Assembly (NCBI GenBank): GCA_031271005.1
Contig: JAISWT010000046.1
Coordinates: forward strand, 1 to 49,625
DNA length: 49,625 bases
Direction of reading: 5' to 3'
DNA from: Prevotellaceae bacterium
GTDB taxonomy: Bacteria > Bacteroidota > Bacteroidia > Bacteroidales > Paludibacteraceae
Shown: positions 1 to 6,666 of the stretch, one piece after another
Layout: each line of letters starts with the position of its first letter
Position numbering within the stretch: the stretch's first letter is position 1
Notes under the pieces: model-generated
The model's database searches: none
What the model was told of the DNA's origin: nothing
What the model saw: the letters and a program-made list of their open reading frames with translations, nothing else
Made by a program: the position numbers and the translations under genes

Positions 1-788
1 TTTTTGACCAGTTTGTACAAAAATTTACGGTTTTCGCGCGAAAGTTGCGATGGAATGGAATTCCAAATGTCGGTTATGCGCGGAATATCTTTCGGTTCAG
101 CGTGTTTGGCAAAATCGAGGGCGTAGGCATTTAACACTAATCCCAAATCATATTCAACCTGTTCCAATCCTTTGTTATTCAGAAAATTAGATACAATAGC
201 CGGCATTCCGCCCGTTATGTGATATTTCTTAAATTCTTCGGATAAGCGGTTGAAAATGACAAGCGGCAAGTTTTCTACGCTCTGTAAATTTTCGACAAAT
301 TCAAACAAATCGGGTTTTGCGCATTTCAAAAACTCTTTGAAACTAACCGGATACATTTTTTGAAAACTTACTTTTCCCACAGGAAAACTGTCGCCTTTCG
401 ACATCGCAACGCCCAGCAGCGAACCCGCAGCAATAATGACATATTCGGGCGCGTTTTCGCAAAAATACTTCAAACTGTTCAGCGCGGCATTACATTCTTG
501 AATTTCGTCGAAAATGATAAGTGTTTTTTCGGGCAAAATGGGCGCGGAAGTATGCAGTTGCAACTGTCCGAGCAGGCGGTCGGGATTTTTAGTTTTTTCA
601 AATTCGGGTTTCAGTTCTTTTAAGTCCTCAAAACTGAAATAAGCGGTATGTTCAAAATACTTTTTGCCAAAATCAAGCAAAGCCCAAGTCTTTCCTGTCT
701 GACGCGCGCCCTGCAAAATGAGCGGTTTGCGGTCGTCGCGGTTTTTCCACGCCGCCAATTTTTCTGTTATGTCGCGTTCTAAAATCAT
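1..788 (-). CDS. AAA ATPase of the DUF4143 type, 3' end outside window
   Basis: Reading leftward from ATG 786-788, the protein begins MILERDITEKLAAWKN and carries a Walker A motif GARQTGKT around residues 27-34 and a Walker B IIFDE about 95 residues in, followed by an AAGSLLG sensor-like segment. This order matches the AAA_14/DUF4143 family of about 380-400 residues, so roughly two thirds is inside the window. The upstream in-frame ATG at 800 is followed directly by TGA, which fixes the start at 788. The family is common in Bacteroidota accessory regions and its biological role is unsettled. It has the same orientation as the ATPase gene that follows and its own promoter. Its distal region, which in this family often holds a nuclease-like fold, cannot be seen. 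Confidence 0.85.
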   Translation of the reverse strand, partial: MILERDITEKLAAWKNRDDRKPLILQGARQTGKTWALLDFGKKYFEHTAYFSFEDLKELKPEFEKTKNPDRLLGQLQLHTSAPILPEKTLIIFDEIQECNAALNSLKYFCENAPEYVIIAAGSLLGVAMSKGDSFPVGKVSFQKMYPVSFKEFLKCAKPDLFEFVENLQSVENLPLVIFNRLSEEFKKYHITGGMPAIVSNFLNNKGLEQVEYDLGLVLNAYALDFAKHAEPKDIPRITDIWNSIPSQLSRENRKFLYKLVK

Positions 789-851
789 ATAAAATCACAT
801 ATTACATTCCGTTTATGTGTAAAATCTCACATTTTTGCAACGAAATTGGTG

Positions 852-881
852 CAAAGGTAATTGTTTATTTCGTTTTTCCAA
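852..881 (-). promoter_or_regulatory. Promoter of the DUF4143-type ATPase
   Basis: On the minus strand a -33 element TTGG (878-881) is followed after 18 bases by TACCTTTG (852-859), which fits the Bacteroidota -7 consensus TAnnTTTG. The predicted start of transcription is about 55 bases before the ATG at 788. Confidence 0.6.
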
Positions 882-905
882 TGCAATAATTGGAATTTAT
901 TTTGA

Positions 906-971
906 TTTTCCAATATAATAATTAAGAAAAAATCACTTTTCAAATTTCAGACATTTAAACACTTTGCCGCC
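906..971 (-). repeat. 66-bp direct repeat, copy A
   Basis: This stretch matches 2592-2657 at 62 of 66 positions in the same orientation. Each copy begins exactly 118 bases upstream of the start codon of an ATPase gene (788 and 2474), although the sequence between repeat and start codon is not similar in the two cases. It could be a recombination scar or a shared upstream element. Confidence 0.8.
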
Positions 972-1004
972 CGTTTGGCAACAAAAACGCCGCTTTGCCG
1001 AGGC
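970..1004 (-). repeat. Stray 35-bp fragment of hipA
   Basis: These 35 bases match 3821-3855 inside the hipA gene (codons for about residues 47-59, including SGVFVAKREP) with one mismatch. No other hipA sequence is recognisable here. It directly abuts the end of the 66-bp repeat, so this spacer is a mosaic of pieces from elsewhere in the island. Confidence 0.7.
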
Positions 1005-1043
1005 GGTGTTTGTAGAAAATACAAATCAGGCGCACATTCGGTT

Positions 1044-2474
1044 TCACCTAAACAAATCGTCAAGCGTTACTTCACTCTGAATATTGTTCCAATACGCATT
1101 ATGTTTTACGCCAAAAGTTGTAATCATTGTCAAATGAATAGCCTTTCGAGTTTTCGACTCTTCCACAAAAGTCCATAATTTGTTTTGCAACTTTCTATCA
1201 TATTCTTTTGTAATAGTATATTCTTTGCGCGAAAATTTAACTTCGCAGATATGTATCAAATTGTCGGCACGGGCAATGATTAAATCAATCTGAGCATTGT
1301 GGTTGTTTTCATTTTTGTGCGGTTTGTTTTTCCACGAGTAAGTGTAAGTTATTACACCGCTAATCCCCAACTTTTTACGAATTTGCTCAATATGTTGCTG
1401 CGTCAAAATTTCAAAGGTAAAACCCGACCATGTGTTACGCAAAACTGTGTTGACAGTGTTTGACCAAAAACTTTTATCCGTTATTTTTTTATCCTTTATA
1501 AATGTGAGATAAAACATTGAGTAAAAGTCTGTTAGTTGATATAATTTATTGCTTTTGGCGGTTGTAAAATTGTTGTTAATTGAAATAAAACCACACTGTT
1601 CCAATTCTTCGAGAATAACCGACAAGCCGCCCCCGTCAGGAATTTTCGACAGTTTAACAATTTCTTCGCGCAATAATCCTTTCTTTTTTTGTGATAAAAT
1701 TTCTATTATTTGTTTGTGTTTTTCGGGATATCTAAACAGAGAATTGTAGATTTTCGCAAATTCGTCCCGTAAAATTCCTTCTTGTTTAAAAAATAGATTA
1801 TCAATGTTTTGTTCCAAACTGTATTGCCTGTTCAACTGTTCCAAATAATAGGGTATTCCACCCATTATCATATAACATTCAGCAATTTGCAGGCGTGCGA
1901 GTTTTATTTTTTTTGCTTTGATAAATTGCTCGGTTTCGTTCAATGTAAAAGGTTTTAGTGCAATTTGACGAGTTACTCTGTTATGAAGTCCGCCGCGATT
2001 TTGAAATATTTTATTTATCAACCACGAAGTAGAGGAGCCACAAACAACGAGAAAAATGTCTTTTTTAGACGAGGCATAAGTATTCCACCAATATTCAAAC
2101 GCAGAGAGAAATCCCGATTTCTGATTATCCAGCCAAGGCATTTCGTCAATAAAAACCACATGTCGCCCTTTTGTTGTAACGGTTTGCAAATATTCTTTTA
2201 GTTGCACAAACGCCTTTTGCCAGTTGTCAACAATTGGACAATCCGTACCGCTATATTGTCGCAATGCGGCGGAAAAATTAAAAAGTTGCTCCTGTTTGGT
2301 AGCATTTTCGGCTCCCGAAAAATAGAAGGTAAACTTTTCCTGAAAAAATTGTTTTATCAAAAATGTTTTACCTACCCTTCGCCTACCATAAACCACCAAA
2401 AATTCGGCTTTGTTGGAAGATACATATTCCGCAAGTTGCCTGATTTCGTTCTGTCTGCCAATTATTTCTGCCAT
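1044..2474 (-). CDS. ATP-binding protein, archaeal ATPase / DUF234 type
   Basis: The 476-residue product starts MAEIIGRQNEI. The ATG at 2474 is preferred over the longer reading from 2516 because a good promoter lies between them. Walker A GRRRVGKT is at residues 30-37, Walker B VVFIDE at about 106-111, and a VVCGSS sensor segment follows. A winged-helix-like middle section (KGLLREEIVKLSKIPDGGG) precedes a C-terminal region with a PD-(D/E)xK-like pattern (QIDLII...CEVKFSRKE). This order is that of the ATPase_2 plus DUF234 family, which is widespread in archaea and Bacteroidota and of unclear function. A shortened, frame-broken copy of the 3' part lies at 6357-6596. The gene probably stands alone and is flanked by repeats. 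Confidence 0.88.
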   Translation of the reverse strand: MAEIIGRQNEIRQLAEYVSSNKAEFLVVYGRRRVGKTFLIKQFFQEKFTFYFSGAENATKQEQLFNFSAALRQYSGTDCPIVDNWQKAFVQLKEYLQTVTTKGRHVVFIDEMPWLDNQKSGFLSAFEYWWNTYASSKKDIFLVVCGSSTSWLINKIFQNRGGLHNRVTRQIALKPFTLNETEQFIKAKKIKLARLQIAECYMIMGGIPYYLEQLNRQYSLEQNIDNLFFKQEGILRDEFAKIYNSLFRYPEKHKQIIEILSQKKKGLLREEIVKLSKIPDGGGLSVILEELEQCGFISINNNFTTAKSNKLYQLTDFYSMFYLTFIKDKKITDKSFWSNTVNTVLRNTWSGFTFEILTQQHIEQIRKKLGISGVITYTYSWKNKPHKNENNHNAQIDLIIARADNLIHICEVKFSRKEYTITKEYDRKLQNKLWTFVEESKTRKAIHLTMITTFGVKHNAYWNNIQSEVTLDDLFR

Positions 2475-2494
2475 AATCAATAAAATTAGTCGCG

Positions 2495-2525
2495 CAAAAG
2501 TACATAAAAAATACATTTCCGCAAA
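2495..2525 (-). promoter_or_regulatory. Promoter of the DUF234-type ATPase
   Basis: On the minus strand TTTG (2522-2525), a 19-base spacer and TACTTTTG (2495-2502) form a full Bacteroidota promoter. It predicts a leader of about 14 bases before ATG 2474 and supports that start. The -33 element overlaps a TTTCCGCAA word (2516-2524) that recurs in the inverted repeat just upstream. Confidence 0.75.
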
Positions 2526-2533
2526 CTATTTGC

Positions 2534-2583
2534 AAATAACTTGCGGAAATATACAAAAATTTGTGGTTTTCCGCAAGTTATTT
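2534..2583. repeat. 16-bp perfect inverted repeat upstream of ATPase promoter
   Basis: Arms 2534-2549 and 2568-2583 are perfect reverse complements, centred on TTGCGGAAA and TTTCCGCAA, with an 18-base spacer. A third TTTCCGCAA at 2516-2524 overlaps the -33 element. The arrangement suits an operator for a dimeric regulator, or a cruciform. No regulator is identified. Confidence 0.7.
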
Positions 2584-2591
2584 TTTTATGT

Positions 2592-2657
2592 TTTTCCAAT
2601 ATAATAATTTTAAAAAAATCACTTTGCAAATTTCAGACATTTAAACACTTTGCCGCC
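2592..2657 (-). repeat. 66-bp direct repeat, copy B
   Basis: Second copy of the repeat at 906-971, with four mismatches. Beyond its outer end the flanking sequence differs: here it continues into a short unrecognised stretch (2658-2713) and then the MITE-like element. Confidence 0.8.
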
Positions 2658-2713
2658 TGCGGGGTTCATCGAGGGTATGAGGTGAAAGAGTTTTATAAAA
2701 GTTAAAAATTTAA

Positions 2714-2900
2714 GGAACTCATAAAATTAGCAGATAGCAATTAGCAGATAGCAATTAGCAGATAGCAATTAGCAGATAGCAATTACGAATTGATATTTAT
2801 CTAAACTCTAAACTCTAAACTCTAATATCTAAACTCTAATATCTAAACTCTAATAACTGTTTAAAGTCCGCCTAAAATAATCTAATTTTTAGAAGTCCCC
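2714..2900. mobile_element. MITE-like element copy 1, with internal minisatellites
   Basis: The left end is GGAACTCATAAAA and the right end, read inward from 2900, is GGGGACTTCTAAAAATTAG. These resemble the ends of copies at 4427-4727 and 49509-49625. ATTTAA lies directly outside both ends (2708-2713 and 2901-2906), a possible target duplication in an AT-rich context. The interior holds tandem TAGCAGATAGCAAT units (about 2728-2785) and TAAACTCTAA units (about 2800-2858). No transposase is encoded, so mobility would depend on an enzyme elsewhere. The right end overlaps the 3' end of hipA. Confidence 0.6.
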
Positions 2901-3995
2901 ATTTAATTTATTCTCCTGTTTACAGGTTTCAATAATTTGTTCCACAATTTTTTTTGCATTCTTTTTGGGAAGAGCAATAACTTCGGCAAGGTAGAAAATG
3001 TCTGTCAATTTCGCTTCGCCTTTTCCATTGTAAGTAGTTGTGTGCCAGCCGTTAAAGCCCGTACTTGGCAGCAAATCGTAAGCGGGCGAGAGTTGCCATT
3101 CGTCATTTTTGTACTGAAACGAAAAATTTTTGGCGTGGTCGTCTCGGTTTGAAACAGCGGCATTAAACACCGCCAGCCGAAACATCTTTTCAACTTCCTG
3201 CATATTGCGCGTTAAGTCGAGCGTAACTTTCAGTAAATCAATATAATCCAACACAGGCAAACGATAATTTGCATTTAATAAACCTGCCGCGCTTATGGTG
3301 TGAATTTTTCCGTTTTCTGTTCGGTCAAAGCGTTGAGTACCAAAATATTTACCTTCAAACAGTCGTGTTTCGGGCATTTCGATACCGCATTTTTTGGCAA
3401 GCAGGGAATATTCATACTCTATTTGCCCAATATTTTGTTTGTCGTTGATTGCGGGAAATTTTACGAGCCATTCTTTATTGTGGAATTTCACGAAAATTTT
3501 TGGTCGCGCACCGCCCGAAGAGCCGCCAAAACGGTAAAGTATTTCTGTTAAATCACCTGTATAATTTTCATTTTCAAGAATTTTATGCGTTTCGGCTGCA
3601 AATTTATCAAAATCAACAAAATCTGTATTTTGTGTAATGCTTTTGTCGGGGAAAAATTCCAGCGCGCCTCGTCCCGAAGTTCCAACCAGTGCAAGTCGCT
3701 GTAATACAGTGAGTTTTTGCACATCAATGCCCTGTTCGCGCAAAAATCTGTCGAGCAGCAAACTTCCCCAGCCGTCTGGCAAACTGTCGTCGAAAACGCC
3801 AAAATTTCCCCAAAACGGTTCCCGTTTGGCAACAAAAACGCCGCTTTGCAGAGGCAAAAAATAGGGCGAAACGGAAAAACCGCTCTTCAAAAACGCTGCA
3901 TCGTACTCAAAAGCAACAAGATTTTCGGCAGTCAAAGCCGCGGTTCCCGCTTTTTGAGCATTGCAATAAACTTCTATTTTACCGATTTTTTCCAT
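2889..3995 (-). CDS. hipA: HipA-type serine/threonine kinase toxin
   Basis: The 368-residue protein has a HipA N-terminal region (about 1-110), the glycine-rich GGSSGGARPK loop (157-166), the catalytic NRDDHAKN loop (283-290) and SPAYDLLP, whose Asp307 is the expected metal ligand. Kinases of this family phosphorylate proteins such as glutamyl-tRNA synthetase and induce growth arrest; the target here is not known. The start overlaps the end of hipB by 17 bases, as is usual for hipBA operons. The last three codons (Gly-Asp-Phe) and the stop TAA lie in the terminal repeat of a MITE-like element, so the native C-terminus was probably replaced. All key kinase motifs remain, so activity is plausible. 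Confidence 0.92.
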   Translation of the reverse strand: MEKIGKIEVYCNAQKAGTAALTAENLVAFEYDAAFLKSGFSVSPYFLPLQSGVFVAKREPFWGNFGVFDDSLPDGWGSLLLDRFLREQGIDVQKLTVLQRLALVGTSGRGALEFFPDKSITQNTDFVDFDKFAAETHKILENENYTGDLTEILYRFGGSSGGARPKIFVKFHNKEWLVKFPAINDKQNIGQIEYEYSLLAKKCGIEMPETRLFEGKYFGTQRFDRTENGKIHTISAAGLLNANYRLPVLDYIDLLKVTLDLTRNMQEVEKMFRLAVFNAAVSNRDDHAKNFSFQYKNDEWQLSPAYDLLPSTGFNGWHTTTYNGKGEAKLTDIFYLAEVIALPKKNAKKIVEQIIETCKQENKLNGDF

Positions 3996-4311
3996 TTGTT
4001 TTACCGCGTTTGCGTATTTTTTTTTCCGTTAAAACATCTTCTATTGAATTGTATATTTTGTTGGAAAACAGATTGTTAAACTCATTTTCAACATTGAGAG
4101 CCACAGCAATTTTTACCAGAGAAAGCAACGAAATTTCACCTGTCCGCTCAAAGCGACGATACGAAGCAAGCGACACGCCGGCACGCTCTGCAAGTGTCTG
4201 TTGCGTAGCGTTCATTTCGAGCCGCCGCTGCTTTACCCGCCCTGCAAGCGATTTTGTAATTGCAGTTAAAGAATCCTCTTTAAGTGATAATATGTTGTCA
4301 ATATCGAGCAT
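3979..4311 (-). CDS. hipB: HipB-type antitoxin, XRE-family DNA-binding protein
   Basis: The 110-residue protein has a helix-turn-helix at about residues 27-75 (RRLEMNATQQTLAERAGVS, then SYRRFERTG), typical of Xre/Cro repressors and HipB antitoxins. It should bind the HipA toxin and repress its own operon. It starts at ATG 4311 and its lysine/arginine-rich tail overlaps the hipA start. It is longer than E. coli HipB (about 88 residues) owing to N- and C-terminal extensions. Confidence 0.88.
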   Translation of the reverse strand: MLDIDNILSLKEDSLTAITKSLAGRVKQRRLEMNATQQTLAERAGVSLASYRRFERTGEISLLSLVKIAVALNVENEFNNLFSNKIYNSIEDVLTEKKIRKRGKTNGKNR

Positions 4312-4345
4312 TTTTGTATATTAAATGATAATATTTTAGCGATTA

Positions 4346-4353
4346 CAAAGATA
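4346..4353 (-). promoter_or_regulatory. -7 element of the hipBA operon
   Basis: TATCTTTG on the minus strand fits TAnnTTTG and lies 35 bases before the hipB start. A TTTG at 4368-4371 is only 14 bases away, closer than usual, so the -33 assignment is uncertain. An operator for HipB would be expected nearby but no clear palindrome is seen. Confidence 0.5.
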
Positions 4354-4426
4354 AAACAAATTTTCCTCAAATTGAATTTTTATTTTAATGCCTGCCAAGA
4401 TCTGATATTGTACGGAGAATTTTTAA

Positions 4427-4727
4427 GGAACTCCTAAAAACTGCTTATTTGTCGTTGGACTTCACTTTGAAATTAATTAGCAATTAGCAGATAGCAATTA
4501 GCAGATAGCAAGTAGCAAGTAGCAGATAGCAATTACGAATTGATATTTATCTAAACTCTAATATCTAAACTCTAAACTCTAATATCTAAACTCTAAACTC
4601 TAATAACTAAACTCTAAACTCTAAACTCTAAACTCTAATAACTAAACTCTAAACTCTAAACTCTAAACTCTAAACTCTAATAACTGTCTAAAGTCCGCCT
4701 AAAATAATCTAATTTTTAGGAGTTCCC
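4427..4727. mobile_element. MITE-like element copy 2, with long minisatellite core
   Basis: The left end GGAACTCCTAAAAACTGC and the right end (read inward) GGGAACTCCTAAAAATTAG form terminal inverted repeats of about 14 bases. The subterminal sequences differ: left has TTATTTGTCGTTGGACTTCA, right reads inward into ATTATTTTAGGCGGACTT. Both subterminal types also occur at the two ends of the 49509-49625 copy, which shows that this is one family. The core holds TAGCAGATAGC units (about 4478-4535) and about 135 bases of TAAACTCTAA units (4549-4683). It ends about 17 bases past the stop codon of the neighbouring ATPase gene. Confidence 0.68.
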
Positions 4728-4744
4728 TTTATTTGGTTTTTGAC

Positions 4745-6304
4745 TTACAGCCCCACTATCGTAATCGTTTTCCCGTTTTCAACAGGGCAGGATTTCATAT
4801 AAATTTTGTCTTCCCACGACGCATCCGTCTTTCGGTCGAAAATGCAGAGCCAACCGCGTTGCGCTCCCATTTTGTCCATATATTCAGTCAGTTGAGTCAA
4901 ACCGTGTTCAACTGTGTTTTTATCTTTTTGCAGTTTTAGTTCTATCGGATACTTATTTCCCTGATACACAACGCATAAATCCATACGACCTCTTCCTGCT
5001 GCATATTCGCGAAGTATTTGCCCGCCGCCGTTGATAATCCGTTGCAGGAAAGCCATTAAAATCAGGTGCGGAGCCGCTTCCTTATATTGAAACCGCTCTA
5101 CCCAAATCTCGGAATTTTCGCGCCAAAACTCTTGAAAATCAGTCATCAGGAAATCCATATCTATCTGTCCGTCTTTAAAATAACGGGGCATTTGGTATGT
5201 TTCCTCCGTTTGTTGCAACCGTTCCTGTTCGCTTGCATTCAGTTCTCTAATCATCACTTCGCCGTAAATCGGGTTTGCAGGAACTATTTTACCACACTTG
5301 TCAACTTTTATTAAACCCAGATCGCTTGTATAAGCATAATCATTGGTGGAAGTTTCTATAAATTCTCCCAAAAGCATGGGCTCAATTACCCGCTGCACGC
5401 GCCCTTCTTTCAGTCTTTCGAGCAAAGAATCAATATGCACATCGCGACGGAGAACGATGTTTTTGATTGCCTGCTCGCAAAGCGCCGCCGTAACAGGTTT
5501 GGAATAATCATAATTTAAGAGTTCAAAAATGACCTCTCTTGCTATCGCATTCACGAGCCACGGCTGTCCTTGCGTCCTTTGCCAAACAAGTTCAATGGCT
5601 TCAGGTTCAAACGTTTGTCCCTCTTTGGCTGTGTGCTGAGCATAAAGTTCTTGGATTTCTGTTTTTGTAAAACTCTTGATTGTCAGCGATTTTGTAACGA
5701 TATTAAACGGACTTGCGCTGCCAAGCGTTTCGCTTTCACTGCGAATTTTTGCCTTATAATCGCGGATATTGCGCATCCCGACAAGCGACAGCGAATGGAC
5801 AAAAGGAACAACGCCCCGCGTAACAAAGCCGTTGCGCAACTGGCGCAAAAAAGTTATCAGCGTACCTTCGCTCATGGTATCTACCTCGTCGAAAAGCAAT
5901 ACAAGCGGCTTATCAAGCAATGCGCAATATGCAGACAACGTATCTTTCAAAACGTTTGCAAAATTACTGTAGTCGGCATTTTCGGCGAAACTGTCAGCGG
6001 CAGGTAACTGATACATTTTGACCGCAGAACGTATGCTTTTCACAACAAGCGGAATACCCTGTTCCGGATTGATTATCATCTGCAAACTTTCGAGCGAGCA
6101 GTATGCGGCATAATACATACCGCCCTGATTCAGTCGGTCAGCCAAATCAAGCAAATAAGTGGTTTTGCCACTCTGTCGCGCAGCGTGAATAACAAAATAT
6201 TGCTGAGTTTCAATAAGTTGCTCAACTCCGCTTAAACGTTCTTTGGCGTCAATCATGTAATGTCTGTCCTTTAAGCAGGGACCTGCCACGTTGAAGTATT
6301 TCAT
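4745..6304 (-). CDS. AAA_35-type ATPase with C-terminal PD-(D/E)xK region
   Basis: The 519-residue product begins MKYFNVAGPCLKDRHYM. ATG 6304 is chosen because the longer reading would need TTG at 6322. Walker A AARQSGKTT is at residues 41-49 and Walker B LVLLFDEVDTM at about 130-140. A large helical middle follows. The C-terminal region carries GRGRMDLCVVY then YPIELKLQKDKN, a PD-(D/E)xK nuclease-like pattern. This matches the family annotated as AAA-ATPase-like domain proteins (PF14516), common and often multicopy in Bacteroidota and cyanobacteria. The function is not established; association with mobile or defence loci is an inference from context. It is a third ATPase family within 6.3 kb. 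Confidence 0.85.
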   Translation of the reverse strand: MKYFNVAGPCLKDRHYMIDAKERLSGVEQLIETQQYFVIHAARQSGKTTYLLDLADRLNQGGMYYAAYCSLESLQMIINPEQGIPLVVKSIRSAVKMYQLPAADSFAENADYSNFANVLKDTLSAYCALLDKPLVLLFDEVDTMSEGTLITFLRQLRNGFVTRGVVPFVHSLSLVGMRNIRDYKAKIRSESETLGSASPFNIVTKSLTIKSFTKTEIQELYAQHTAKEGQTFEPEAIELVWQRTQGQPWLVNAIAREVIFELLNYDYSKPVTAALCEQAIKNIVLRRDVHIDSLLERLKEGRVQRVIEPMLLGEFIETSTNDYAYTSDLGLIKVDKCGKIVPANPIYGEVMIRELNASEQERLQQTEETYQMPRYFKDGQIDMDFLMTDFQEFWRENSEIWVERFQYKEAAPHLILMAFLQRIINGGGQILREYAAGRGRMDLCVVYQGNKYPIELKLQKDKNTVEHGLTQLTEYMDKMGAQRGWLCIFDRKTDASWEDKIYMKSCPVENGKTITIVGL

Positions 6305-6356
6305 AACTTTAATTTTTTGCAAAATTATAAATTAAATTTGATTTGCAGAGACAGTT

Positions 6357-6596
6357 TTTGTAGAAAATACAAATCAGGCGCACATTCGGTTTCACCCAAA
6401 CAAATTGTCAAAGCGTTACTTCACTCTGAATATTGTTCCAATACGCATTATGTTTTACGCCAAAAGTTGTAAGCATTGTTAAAAGAAATAAAACCACACT
6501 GTTCCAATTCTTCGAGAATAACCGACAAACCGCCCCCGTCAGGAATTTTCGACAGTTTAACAATTTCTTCGCGCAATAATCCTTTCTTTTTTTGTG
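6357..6596 (-). pseudogene. Internally deleted copy of the DUF234-type ATPase gene
   Basis: These 240 bases match the 3' part of the ATPase gene at 1044-2474 as two joined blocks: about 1008-1131 and about 1574-1693. Some 440 bases between them are missing, and the junction has a TTGT-type microhomology. A short open frame (KKGLLREEIVKLSKIPDGGG) survives from the second block, but the distal block is out of frame and carries one further inserted base near 6410. No 5' part of the gene is recognisable. This is a dead recombination remnant. Confidence 0.85.
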
Positions 6597-6666
6597 CTTT
6601 TACGGCACAAAACACTTCAATTTCTCTTGACACCGCCTTGTGCGATTCATAGAAGGGGGGGAGGAG

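Noticed and set aside
975..1178. Plus-strand open frame over the ATPase 3' end
   Set aside because: It lies opposite the clear DUF234-type gene and the repeat mosaic, and has no family signature or promoter.
2725..2860. Regular short repeats that could suggest a CRISPR array
   Set aside because: The units are 10-14 bases and directly tandem, without unique spacers of constant length, and no cas gene is present.
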